A DNA stretch of 64,000 bases, taken from positions 434,001 through 498,000 of the forward strand of contig NW_015622545.1 of assembly GCF_000835495.1 (NCBI RefSeq), written 5' to 3'. This document shows positions 10,469-21,090 of the stretch, in pieces. Under the pieces are notes generated by a model. That model worked only from the letters and a program-made list of their open reading frames with translations, was not told where the DNA came from and searched no databases. The translations under genes and the position numbers were made by a program. Positions within the stretch are counted from its first letter, which is position 1, and each line of letters opens with the position of its first letter. Source of the DNA: Cladophialophora immunda (Eukaryota; Ascomycota; Eurotiomycetes; Chaetothyriales; Herpotrichiellaceae).

Positions 10469-11830
10469 ATGCCCCTAACTGTCCTCACCGATGCAGATGT
10501 CAGGGAACTGCTGTATACCCTGACCAAGGAGGATATCGACGAGCTCCAAGCCAACCTCGCCGAGGCCCTTCATTCATACTCCACAGGCGATACCAATTCG
10601 CCCTGTTGCGCATCTTTCCAGCCACAACGTACTATCATCAAGAAGAATGGCGTCACCACCCTGTTCATGCCAGCATCCACGGGGAACTCTGTAGGGATGA
10701 AGATCGTGTCGCTTCAGCAACCTGAGATATCCCTCCACAGCAAGTCTTCGGTCTCGTCGGGCAATTCTGAAAGTCATTCTGGAACCCCTACAGGCAGCAT
10801 GTCCTCCTCTGCCTCAGTCAAGTCTGCGACGAATGAATTCGGCTCCATGACCCTGACTCCGTCATCCACCATGTCATCCGGAAGAGACTCAATCGATGGC
10901 TCTTCTTTCCAACCCCCTGCGTCGGTTGCTAGCTCTCGCAGTACCACACCGAAGGGATCTGTCACCCTCCTCGACTCCGCTGGAAACCCCATGGGTATCG
11001 TTAATGCCGAAGAACTCACGGCTTTCAGAACAGCGCTGGCTTCCACTTTGATGCTGAAGAAGCGAGAGAATGTCCACACTGTGACCGTCTTTGGTGCAGG
11101 AAAGCAGGCATACTGGCACATCAGACTGGCACTGATACTAAAGGGCGACCAAATCCGACATGTCAACATCATCAACCGCAGCTTCGAGAGGTCCATTAAA
11201 TTGATGAAAGCATTCCAAATCACACAAGACTTCAACGACCAATGGCGCAAAGACATTAAGTTCTCAGCCATGAGCCCGGAGTTTGGTGAATATGGCCGAC
11301 TACTGAAGGAGGAAGTTCGGAAAGCGGATGTTATTTTCTGTTGCACGCCGTCCGTCGATCCCCTATTTCCAGCCGAGTTCCTGACGTCGCGCGAAGGACG
11401 AAGGAAAGGCAGATATATCGTGGCCATTGGCTCCTACGCACCACACATGTGTGAGATTCATCCCGACATCTTGAAAGTTGCAGTTGAACCCGCTCACGGC
11501 GGGCATCATCATCACCGACATGCTAGGCAAGGGGGAGTGATTGTTGTCGACAGCCTGGAATCATGTCTAAAAGAGGCCGGCGAGATTGTCAAGGCGAAGT
11601 TGAAACCTGAACATCTGGTTGAGATCGGCGAACTCATGATGATCAAGAAGGCTGCGACGAGAGAGATTGAGCTTGGAGGACCAGGCGAGCAAGGGCTCCT
11701 TGACTGGCTGACCAAGGGCAATGTCATCTACAAGAGCGTTGGCATGGGACTTCTGGATCTCGTGGTTGCTAGCGATCTCATTCGAATGGGCAAGGAGAAA
11801 GACGTTGGCGTGACCATTGAGGATTTCTGA
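10469..11830 (+). CDS. Ornithine cyclodeaminase / mu-crystallin family protein
   Basis: An intronless 453-aa frame. The N-terminus (LTDADVRELLYTL, then SFQPQRTIIKKNGVTTLFMPAS, about 20-75) and the Rossmann motif VFGAGKQAYWHIRLAL (about 210) are typical of the OCD/mu-crystallin fold; VNIINRSFER follows, then ADVIFCCTPS and YIVAIGSYAPHMCEI. Family members are NAD(P)-dependent and include ornithine cyclodeaminase (ornithine to proline), ketimine reductases and SbnB-like siderophore-precursor enzymes, so the substrate is not settled. Two insertions are unusual: a Ser/Thr-rich segment of about 80 residues between strand and cofactor domain (about 90-170), and a histidine cluster AHGGHHHHRHARQGG near residue 341, probably in a surface loop before VIVVDS. 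The neighbour is a hydroxyornithine acyltransferase. Confidence 0.88.
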   Translation: MPLTVLTDADVRELLYTLTKEDIDELQANLAEALHSYSTGDTNSPCCASFQPQRTIIKKNGVTTLFMPASTGNSVGMKIVSLQQPEISLHSKSSVSSGNSESHSGTPTGSMSSSASVKSATNEFGSMTLTPSSTMSSGRDSIDGSSFQPPASVASSRSTTPKGSVTLLDSAGNPMGIVNAEELTAFRTALASTLMLKKRENVHTVTVFGAGKQAYWHIRLALILKGDQIRHVNIINRSFERSIKLMKAFQITQDFNDQWRKDIKFSAMSPEFGEYGRLLKEEVRKADVIFCCTPSVDPLFPAEFLTSREGRRKGRYIVAIGSYAPHMCEIHPDILKVAVEPAHGGHHHHRHARQGGVIVVDSLESCLKEAGEIVKAKLKPEHLVEIGELMMIKKAATREIELGGPGEQGLLDWLTKGNVIYKSVGMGLLDLVVASDLIRMGKEKDVGVTIEDF

Positions 11831-12976
11831 GTTGCCATGGAGAAGACTCTGCGTTGGCGGGAAGGTAGGCATGCGGCCCCCCCTCTGTATTTTTTCTGTT
11901 GGGCTGTTTGCCACAATGGTGTATTCCTGTTGGGTGGAACCTTGATTTTCTTCTCCTTTTTCCTGCAGATTTCAACTCGAGGAATGCCAGAATGGCACCC
12001 GAGGTGTCACCCCAGTGGTGGTATGCAAGCACTTACATGGGCAGCGTGAATAGATATACCTGAGTAGCTAGAGCTAATGTGACATGATATTCCCTTGACA
12101 GCTGCAGATGAACACACGTGTTGGATGAAGATAACAGCATCGATGCCATCTTGCTGTCAGCCAGAAGCATATGTCTTCGACCACTCCATGCCTATGTTGT
12201 CGTCTGGCCAGCCTCGTGGGTTCGCCAAATGCTGCCTTGTCAGACTGCGCCATTTATCGACATCTGCCCGCGGAGGTTTGGGGAAGTTCGCTTGCTAGAA
12301 AACTGTCGGCACCACCCTCAAGCCTCTTTGCTGACCCTTGTCGATCTGCCCCGCCTGCTCCGAGGTGCTCGTCACCCCTCGCCGCTTGCCCCTCCGTCTG
12401 CCCTCGCTGCCTCTTATCACTGGCAAGGTGTCAGCCCAGTCCAACCAAGCTAACGACAACCGATTCGAGGGTGGGGGAGCCACAGTGGGCATTGTTCCTG
12501 AACGACACAAACAGCCATCCCAACGTCATCCTTTCCCTTTGGCGGCAATGGGCCCGTGTCCACGTCGGAGAAAATAGTTGCTGGGTTAAACTCAGTAGGC
12601 TTTCAATAGGCGACAAGAAGAAGGTGAAAACACACCATAGTGGCAAGGTTCGTGGAAGGATTTCAATCTCTCATGGCCGGCTAGTGCCAGCTACTCAATG
12701 TACAACTGAGTTCGGACCTGTCGTGCAACTCAGGTGAGTTGTGTTGAAAATCCTCCCTCCTCGTTTGTCGCTTCCTCGGGGAGGTGGCTCGCTAGCTCGG
12801 CCAGTGGTCGAATCCCCGACAATCGTTGAGATCGGCAAAACAGACGTGGACAAATCCACAGAGGTGGTTTCGACTGCCACAGAGGTCTCGCATCAGTTGT
12901 TACTATTCTTCATCCTCACCGATCCTACGGTTTACGTTGCGCCGTCGCTATCATGCCCTGAAGAGTGAATGTCATC
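11831..12976. other. Intergenic region upstream of siderophore acyltransferase
   Basis: This 1.1-kb region holds the 3' UTR of the cyclodeaminase gene and the promoter of the acyltransferase. AGATAA occurs near 12127 and TTATCA near 12415; both have the GATA core recognised by fungal GATA factors such as the iron regulator SreA, but neither matches the extended SreA consensus. Open frames across 12.1-12.7 kb have low-complexity composition and were not accepted. Confidence 0.45.
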
Positions 12977-14769
12977 ATGGTCCAGCACGTTTATCTGCCC
13001 AATGGGTGAGTAGCCCCTCACAGACAATGCTTGGTCGGTTTCGAGAAGGGGCTTCCAACATCGATGGCCTCCAACATGCTTGATGTAAGCTAACAGAACC
13101 TGGCAGGCAGATATACATAGTCACCCCGGTCTTCGGTGGCTTCACATTCAAATCGACCAACCTCGATTTGCATCACTCTGCAATGCCTCCAGGATGGACG
13201 GTGATCCTTCAGACAGAAGACGAGGTGGAAGACGAAGAGCGCAGAGGCAGCAGAGTGACAGTCATTGCAGGCGGGAATACAGAAGAAGCAGGGCACAAAC
13301 ATACTATTGCGCATCGATTTACCAAGCCCACCATTCAAAGCGACTCCCTCTTCATCTCCTCCATTTCCATGCCCTCGAGTTCGGACTTCAAAAACACCGC
13401 CTCGCCGACCCGACATATTGCAATGATGCTCTGGGCCACTTTGTGCTGGTATTTTCACAAGGAGCCTCCGAATCCCCACGCCCTGACCGAGGCATCTGCA
13501 TTAACCCCAGAGGCAGGGCGACCGAAGCTTGATTGGCGCATCAAGATCAAAAGAGAGGGTATTTTCAAAGGGAAGAACACATTACAGAAACTTGAGCGGA
13601 TGGGTTTAATAGCTAGCGAGGACTCTTGCGTCGGGACTGATACAAATACTCGATTACCCAGCGGTTGGGCGGAGACCTTTGTGAGCAGGAAATCATTCTG
13701 GCAAATTGATGCAAGAATCTTCCTCTACACAATGGCGCCTCAATCGCATTCGCCCTTCCCCCAAGCTTCGCCCTATCCTTCTCGTCCGTCTTCTCCCGAC
13801 CGGACGGTTCCTGAACGTGGCTCACCTCGACCTGCCGACTATGTGACCAATGCGGCAATATCGGACACCTTCAGTTCAGGATTCTGGTCGCCTGGAGGGC
13901 CCTTCAACTCTGGGAGTCATCTGCCGACGTTCTACCCTCCTCCGCCAACTCAGTTCACCTTTACCAACCACATTCGCCATCCGATACGCCCCAAGCCACC
14001 TCGGCAGGGAGAGTCATTCTACACCCGCTATATTCCAAGTCTGGGTCAGTGGCTTTCATTCCGGATTCCAACAATGTCTCCCAAGCCATGTCCTCCGCCT
14101 CACTTTGTGCCCGCGTCATCTTCGATGCCCGCAGTGCTGCCGAGCCACACCGCGGCCATATCCATTGCGACATTGCCCACAATGGACAACTTCTTGGACC
14201 GGCCGTCTGACCTGGACTTGCTCCACAAGTGGATGAATAACCCCCGGGTCAATTCGGCGTGGGGTGCTGCCGGTCCGCTGAACACGCAACACAAGTTCTT
14301 GATTGATGGCCTCCAAAGCCGACACTCGTTCCCTGTTTATGGATGCTGGGACGGCAAACCCTTTGGCTACTTTGAAATATATTGGGTGAAGGAGGACAGG
14401 TTGGGCCGACTACTCGGTGGAGAAGTTGGTAATTACACGCGCGGATTGCATGTGCTAATTGGAGAGGACGAATTCCGAGGCCCGCATCGAGTCAAGGTCT
14501 GGTTGTCTGCGCTGGTGCACTATTGTTTCCTCGCGGATTCCCGAACCGAGACGGTGATGTTGGAGCCGAGGATCGACAACACAAAGTAAGTCATTCAATT
14601 GCCCGAAGATCTTCAAAGTGATTCGGCGACTAACTGGAAATGCGAATGTAGGTTCATCGACTACCTGAAAGACGCGGGGTTTTACAAGCAAGGCGAGGTT
14701 ACCTTCCCGCATAAACAGTCGGCCGTCATGAAAATCGACCGGGAATCCTGGGAAGCGCCCGAGCTCTAG
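12977..14769 (+). CDS. Siderophore biosynthesis N-acyltransferase, SidF/SidL-like (GNAT)
   Basis: There are three exons, 12977-13005, 13107-14585 and 14652-14769, giving 541 aa. Intron 1 begins GTGAGTAG and ends CTGGCAG; intron 2 begins GTAAGTCA with GACTAAC before its AG and rejoins RIDNTK-FIDYLKDAGF. The C-terminal third (from about 390: LDLLHKWMNNPRVNSAWG, then YGCWDGKPFGYFEIYWVKED, YTRGLHVLIGEDEFRGPHRVKVW, EPRIDNTKFIDYL) is the IucB/MbtK-like acyltransferase domain that acylates N5-hydroxyornithine in hydroxamate siderophore pathways. The N-terminal half contains WFHKEP-like and FVSRKSFWQIDARIFLYTM segments shared with fungal SidF/SidL. The Aspergillus extracellular-pathway enzymes, including SidF, are peroxisomal; this protein ends in PEL, not a standard PTS1, which leans towards the SidL (acetyl, ferricrocin) type. 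That assignment is inference. No NRPS is in the window. Confidence 0.85.
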
Positions 14770-15245
14770 GAGAGCATTAGGTGCCGCAACCTACCTGCCC
14801 GCGTCGAGGAAAAGATGTATGGTGGGAATGGATCTGATATCCGTACTCGGAGGATCCGCTGTTTGAGAGCTACGATCAGCGCACACTTTGGCATTACTTG
14901 TAGTCAATTTGACACGGTATTGGTGTTTCAGAAGCCATCGACGATGAATCCGGTTACGGAACATCCAGCAACGCCACAAAGCAGCCCAAAACAGTGCAAG
15001 CAATTGTATATAGAACCCCAGAAGGCACCCGAATGTTCGGGCGGTTACCGCCTTGTCTCATGATAGCGGCAAGGCTGTGTACACGTGATCAGCCTTACAA
15101 CTCCGCAAAAGGCGGCGAGGCTGTCCAAGAAATAAACCATTCGCCGCCGGTTTTTAACAATTTCTACCCAACACTGCAGAGCGACTTTAGCCCTCATTGA
15201 TACGTCGGAGGGTTCGAACGTGCATCGCTCCTCGATTCCGCCATC
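14770..15245. other. Intergenic region, acyltransferase to LeuRS
   Basis: A 476-bp gap between plus-strand genes. It contains no frame with family features. It should carry the LeuRS promoter; I see no CpcA/Gcn4 site (TGASTCA) here, although one lies in LeuRS intron 1. Confidence 0.55.
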
Positions 15246-18200
15246 ATGGCGACCCAAATACCTGTCGACCCGACTCTTACCTCGGCCAACACTCTCAAGC
15301 TTGAAAATGTGAGTCAACTACACGCGAGCAGGAAGGATTTGAACTAACCAAGGGCTTTAGACACACAATCGGGACGTGTTGATTGCGATCGAGAAGAAAT
15401 ACCAAAAAGAATGGCAGAACAGCAAGATTTTCGAATCGGATGCGCCTACAACCACTGAGATCCCCTTTGACTCAGTCCCCGCCGCAGAGATTCGAGAAAA
15501 ATATCCCAAGTACTTTGGCACCTTTGCCTACCCGTACATGAATGGCTCTCTGCATGCTGGGCACAGCTTTACAGTCAGCAAAGTCGAGTTCACCGCTGGC
15601 TTCAACCGCTTGACCGGAAAGCGGGTGTTGTTTCCATTGGGGTTCCATTGTACGGGCATGCCGATCAAAGCATGCGCAGACAAACTTGTCGAAGATGTTA
15701 AGAAGTTTGGACAGAATTTCGAGAACTATCATGAAGAGGAGGACGAAGCACCGCCAGACACCAACGGAGCCCCCGTCGCACCCACACAGGGAGTCAACAT
15801 GAAGGACGACCTCACAAAGTTCAAGAGCAAGAAGGGCAAACAGGCCGCAAAGACGGTCAAGGCCAACTACCAATTTCAGACAATGCTGGCTATGGGAATA
15901 CCGAAGGAGGAAATTCACAAGTTCTCAGACGCCAATTATTGGCTCGAATACTTTCCGCCGATATGTCAACAAGATCTCATCGACTTCGGAGCAAGGATAG
16001 ATTGGCGGAGGAAGTTTGTCACAACCGACGCAAATCCGTACTACGATGCTTTCGTGCGATGGCAGATGAATCGCTTGCACGAGCTCAACAAGATTCTGTA
16101 CGGCAAGAGATACACGATCTACAGTCCCAAGGACGGCCAACCATGTATGGACCATGACCGGACCAAAGGTGAAGGTGTAGGTCCGACGGAGTACACAGCA
16201 CTGAAGTTGAAAGTCAAGGAGTGGTCACCGGATGCGGCGAAGGCGATCGAATCGAAAATTCCCCAGGACGCGAGTGTCTACTTTGTGCCTGCGACACTAA
16301 GGCCGGAGACGATGTACGGTCAAGTATGCTGTTTCGTGGGACCGAAGATCAACTACGGTATTTTCAAGGTATCAGAAAAGGAGTATTACGTGGTCACCAA
16401 GAGAGCGGCTTGGAATATGGCCTTTCAGGGCACTTTCTTTGACCAGGAGCATTTCCCCCGTAGTCAGAACGAGTTGCAGCCTGTTGTGGAATTGCCTGGG
16501 TCCGCCTTCGTGGGTACACTGGTCAATGCGCCTCTTTCGGTGCACAAAGAAGGTGTTCGAATATTACCTATGGAGACCGTATCTGCAACAAAAGGCACGG
16601 GCGTTGTCACTTCAGTTCCGTCTGACAGTCCCGACGACTTTGCCACAGTCCGAGAATTGGCGAAGAAAGCCGAGTTTTATGGCATCCAGAAGGAATGGGC
16701 TGAACTGGAGATCATCCCCATTATTGACACTCCAGCTTATGGCAACCTTGCGGCGAAGTACCTGGTCGAGACCAAGAAGATCCAATCACCCAAGGACACC
16801 ACTCTGTTGGCCGAAGCGAAGGATCTGGCGTACAAGGAAGGCTTCTACAACGGCACCATGTTGGTCGGAGAATTCAAGGGGGAGAAGGTTACCGACGCCA
16901 AAGAAAAAGTGCGAAGTTCCTTGATCGCGTCTGGCGAGGCATTCCCTTTTGCCGATCCTTCAGCTGAAGTCATCAGTCGCAGTGGGGATGAATGCGTGGT
17001 CGCATACGTCCCACAGTGGTTCCTGAATTACGGCGAGAACGACAAAGAGTGGCAGCAAACGGTCTTGGACTATGTCAAGGACAAGAATGGCCTCGAAACT
17101 TACACTCATGAAACCGAAAACCAGTTCGTCGCAAACCTCGAATGGTTGAACCAATGGGCATGCGCAAGGACGTATGGGCTGGGTTCCAAACTGCCTTGGG
17201 ATCCCTCCTTCTTGGTGGAAAGTCTGAGCGACAGCACCATTTACATGTCATACTACACGATCGCCCATTTCTTGCACGGAGACAAATTCGGCAAGACGCC
17301 TGGATTATTGGACATCAAGGCAGAGCAAATGACGGATGATGTCTGGGATTACGTCTTTACGCGGACAAACGACGTCAAGAAAGTCGCGGAATCGACAAAG
17401 ATATCGGTCGCGGACCTACAAACCATGCGACGATCCTTCGAATATTGGTATCCTCTCGACTTGAGATCGTCTGGAAAGGACTTGATCCCCAACCATCTCA
17501 CATTTTTCCTTTACATACATCTCGCGCTTTTCCCTCGCGAATATTGGCCGAGATCTGTCCGCTCGAACGGCCATCTCCTGCTCAACGGCGAGAAAATGAG
17601 CAAATCCACCGGCAACTTTTTGACCTTGAGCCAAGCAGTGAAGAAGTTCGGGGCCGACGCCACGCGAATAGCACTTGCTGATGCGGGTGACGGTATGGAG
17701 GACGCGAATTTCGAGGAAAAGGGCGCCAACGCCGCGATCATGCGGATGTACACTCTCAAGGAGTGGATCGAAGACACATTGAAAGATGAGGGGCTCCGCA
17801 AGACGCAAGGAGAGGTCCTTTGGGACAAACTTTTCGAGGATGAAATGAATCTATTGGTGCACGAAGCATACAAGCACTACGCCGAGTAAGTTCCTCATGC
17901 TGTTTTGCATTTGCCACGATGGTTGGACCGAAGCTGATTGTGACTTAGCACAAACTACAAACTCGCCCTCAAAGCCGCGCTCTACGACTTCCAGTCCGCG
18001 CGGGACTTCTACCGCGAAGCCTGCGTATCCAGCGGCATCCCTCTCTCGCGGCCCCTCGTCCTCTGCTACGTCGAATTGCAATGCCTCTTGATCTGCACCA
18101 TCGCGCCTCACTGGGCCGAGTACATTTGGCTCGAAGTGCTGCACAAAGACCAATCCATCCAACTCGCCCGCTGGCCGACCGGCGTCCCTGAAGCGGACCC

Positions 18201-18735
18201 CTCCCTGACCGCCGCGAGAGAGTACGTGAGGACGACGTCCAGCAACATCACGAGCGCCGAGGCACAGGCGGCCAAGAAAATGGCAAAGGGCAAGGCCGTG
18301 GCCTTCGACCCGCGCAAGCCGAAGCAGCTCACCGTCTTCGTGGCCTCGCGCTTTCCCGAGTGGCAGGACAAATACGTCGACCTGGTCCGGACGATGCTCG
18401 AGAAGGCCAGCCTGGACGACGACAAGGCGCTGAACGCGTCGGTCGCCAAAATGGGCAAGGGCCCCGAGATGAAGAAGGCTATGCCCTTCGTGCAGGCGCT
18501 CAAGCGGCGGCTCGTGGTCAACCACGAGAGCCCCGCGGCCGTGTTCGAGCGCAAGCTGCCCTTTGACGAGGTCCACGTCCTCACCGAGATGCGGAAGGGC
18601 CTGATGAAGAACACCGGCTGCAAGGACGTCAAGGTCGTCAGCGTCGCCGACCACAACAGGCAGAGCCTCCCCTCCATGGCCGAGGCGGCCGTCCCGGGCC
18701 AGCCGAGCTTCTTGTTCGAGAACGTCGACGCATGA
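15246..18735 (+). CDS. Leucyl-tRNA synthetase, cytosolic
   Basis: There are three exons, 15246-15308, 15361-17885 and 17949-18735, giving 1124 aa, the usual size for fungal cytosolic LeuRS (yeast Cdc60). Intron 1 begins GTGAGTCA and ends TTTAG; intron 2 begins GTAAGTTC and ends CTTAG, restoring HYADTNYKLALKAALYDFQ. The class Ia signature (HIGH variant) is YMNGSLHAGHSFT; KMSKS is present intact in NGEKMSKSTGN. The CP1 editing domain shows TLRPETMYG and GTGVVTSVPSDSPDD, including the conserved Asp of the editing site. The C-terminal third (after the anticodon-binding domain) is the eukaryote/archaeal-type extension. The enzyme charges tRNA-Leu in the cytosol. Third-codon GC rises sharply in exon 3, which also makes a long antisense frame. 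Confidence 0.97.
15310..15316 (+). promoter_or_regulatory. TGAGTCA (CpcA/Gcn4-type) site overlapping LeuRS intron-1 donor
   Basis: The sequence TGAGTCA sits at the start of intron 1, overlapping its GTGAGT donor. It matches the consensus bound by Gcn4/CpcA, which activates amino-acid and aminoacyl-tRNA synthetase genes on starvation. Because GTGAGT is itself a consensus donor, a chance match is easy. Confidence 0.25.
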
Positions 18736-19268
18736 GCGGCCCGTCCTTTGCGCGCTGTGTACCCCTTCTGATTTCCCTTTGATCTGTCTCAGGGGAATAA
18801 ATCAGTTGAGCCGCAGAAGGGTAGGGTGGTGCGATGACAATGGATGATTCATGTGCGTGTCGGGGAATGCCCATGAACTTTTCAACGAGCAATGTGTATG
18901 TATGAATGTGGTCGAGGTGCTCGAATCGAGAAATGCCAGGGACGAGACATGATGGGAAGGAAAAGACAAGATCCAAAAAAGAATGAGCCAGACACCTTCG
19001 CAGAAGGACTAGAAGGTTGAAACATGTGGAGAGGGCATCTCATATGCATCGAGATGGACATATGTGTAAGCCTGGGTACTCGCTCTGGTTAGATAGAAAT
19101 CCAATAGAGCGCCCAAAGATGACCAAACCATTGAACGGCATTACATTCCGCAACAACCATTGAACTCCCTCGAGCCCGTTTTCCATGTATGTATCCGCCA
19201 GCCCCATGATTCGGGCATGCCACGCCATGCTTGCTCTTTATTCATTCCCACGAAATCCCAGCATCGTT
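18736..19268. other. Convergent 3' region, LeuRS / CDK-like kinase
   Basis: A 533-bp gap between facing stop codons. It includes aggggaataaatcag at about 18793, with AATAAA-like polyadenylation signal character for LeuRS. No gene was found. Confidence 0.6.
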
Positions 19269-20784
19269 CTATCCCAGTCTCAAAGCAAAACCGCCTCCCT
19301 TTTCCTCCCCCTCTGCGTCCCACCCTTTGAAGATCCATTCGACCTCCTTCTCGTCCAGCCTCGGCGCATCGCCCCTGACGGGTGCTTGCGGTGTCTCCTT
19401 TTTCCGTCTCTTCTCCTGGCCCGCCTTGCTTGGGAAAGTGGGGAACAACTCCTTCGACTTGGGCCGCGGGTCTTCCCTGAAGTAAGGGTGGTTAAGGATC
19501 TCTGCGGCTCGGGGTCGAGAAGCCGGATTCAGCGAGAGGAGGGAGGAGAGGAGCCGCAGGCCTGCACTGGTGAGGTATGGGAATTTGGAGGCCGTGAGGG
19601 ACGAGCGCGTCGCGCTTTTGGGGGAGGACAGGAGAGGGTGCAGTGCTCGGGTGTTGGGGAGGGAGCGGAAACCCGGCCATGCTTCCCGCGTGGGAGTCCC
19701 GAGGAGGCTGAACATCTTGGAGAGCTGGTCGAGTTCGTTGTGGCCCTGGAACAAGGGTTCCTTGGTGAGCAGTTCGGCGAAGATGCAGCCCAGACTCCAG
19801 ATGTCGACTTCAAAGTCATACTCTTCCGCTCCCAGCAGCAGCTCGGGCGCGCGGTACCACAGCGTCACCACCAGCTGGGTCAGTTTCGGGGGAGGATTCG
19901 ACGTGTATCGCGCCATGCCGAAGTCGGCCAGCTTGACCTCACCGCGGTTGTTGAGGAGGAGGTTCGAGGTCTTGAGGTCGCGATGCAAGATCCAGTTTCT
20001 GTGGAGGTACTCGACGCCTGAGACGATCTGGAGCATGAGCGTCTTGGTCTCCGAGGGCAGGAACGGCTCGGCCATCTCGTCGAGGAGGGTCTTGAGGTCG
20101 TGTTCGAGGAACTCCATCACGAGGCAGACACTGTTAACGGGCCGCGGAATGACCCGTGGCCATATGGGTTAACATCGTCTGGCTATCCGTGCCTTTTCAG
20201 GGAGAGAACAAAAGCGTTCAGTGACGGGGAGGCCAGACTTACTCTTTCAAACTGTCGCCCACGACCACCTCGAGCAATTTGACCACGTTCGCGTCCCGAC
20301 ACGCCATCAGCGTCTGTATCTCGCGCAGTCCCGTCACGGGGAAGCCGTCGTTGGTATGGTCCATCTTCAATCTCTTGAGGGCAACGATCTCGCCCGAAGT
20401 CTTCCTCCGTGCTCGCGCGACGACGCCGTAGGAGCCTTCTTCGATCTTGTTCAGCATCTCGAATTGGTCGACGTGGCCGCAGGGACCGAATTGTCGGCTG
20501 GGGAATCGTAGCAGGTGTGCGCCTTCCTCCTCGCCTTCCACCTGGGGCTGTACTGCCGGCGCCGCTCCGTTCTCTTCCTCGTCGAAAGAAGACGTGCGCG
20601 GGCGTTTGGTAGGTCGCTCATTGTCGTCCGCCGCGGAGGGGAATGGCGTGGTTGACGGAACTGCGTTGCGCGCTTTCTCCTCCTTGAGTCTTTTTCTTTC
20701 TGCTTTCTCCCTCTTCCGCTCTGCCTGCGCGGCGGCCGCGTCGTTGTCGTCACCTGTAGCCCATTTCGATGGTTTGGGGGCCAT
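19269..20784 (-). CDS. Cyclin-dependent protein kinase, CDK10/CDK11 (PITSLRE) type
   Basis: There are two exons, 20784-20243 and 20130-19269, giving 467 aa. The intron begins GTAAGTCT and ends TTAACAG, joining DSLKD-VCLVMEFLEHDLKTLL. The N-terminal 95 residues are charged (repeated Lys/Arg/Glu, KRPRTSSF nuclear-type basic run). The kinase domain has the Gly loop KIEEGSYGVVARA, VAL-K-RLKM, the cyclin-binding helix PVTGLREIQTL (a PITSLRE variant), HRDLKTSNLLL, DFGMAR, a T-loop ending VVTLWYRAPELLLG and DIWSLGCIFAEL. All catalytic residues (Lys, Glu, HRD Asp, DFG Asp) are present. Relatives include S. pombe Ppk23 and Aspergillus NpkA, linked to transcription and cell cycle. The C-terminus after the domain ends in a Gly-rich tail. 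The kinase starts 306 bp downstream of the SET gene's stop on the same strand. Confidence 0.93.
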
Positions 20785-21090
20785 GTTGGGAGGTCGGTGC
20801 TCAATGGCTCTAGACTCGCCAGGGAAATAGGAAGGGTTGTGAATTGGTGAGCTTATGGGAGCAACCCGCGATCAAAGTAGACGTTGGCGAGCAGGTGCTT
20901 TTGAGACCGGCACGCTGTGGACCTTTTTTGGAGCCGCCAAAGCAAGCCGATCATTGCAAAAATGGCGATATTTCAACGTGTCAGACGACAGAAATATTAG
21001 CGGCTAGAACTTGCTCGCATACATATCAATGTTCCCACAAGTAATGGCCCTCTACCTCTGTGATAGGATCTCAGGTAGAGTGTATGCGTG
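20785..21090. promoter_or_regulatory. Intergenic region between SET gene and kinase gene
   Basis: These 306 bp separate the stop of the SET-domain gene from the start of the kinase gene, both on the minus strand, so they hold the kinase promoter. No named motif was seen. Confidence 0.55.

Noticed and set aside
10774..11427. 217-codon minus-strand frame
   Set aside because: Antisense to the cyclodeaminase gene.
12171..12737. 188-codon plus-strand frame upstream of the acyltransferase
   Set aside because: Cys/Ser/Pro-rich with no domain and no splice partner; more likely promoter and leader.
17851..18654. 267-codon minus-strand frame
   Set aside because: Antisense shadow of the GC-rich third exon of LeuRS; His/Gly/Arg-rich with no domain.
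19185..20021. 278-codon plus-strand frame
   Set aside because: Antisense to the CDK-like kinase, whose motifs are intact; composition is Arg/Gly-rich, typical of a shadow frame.
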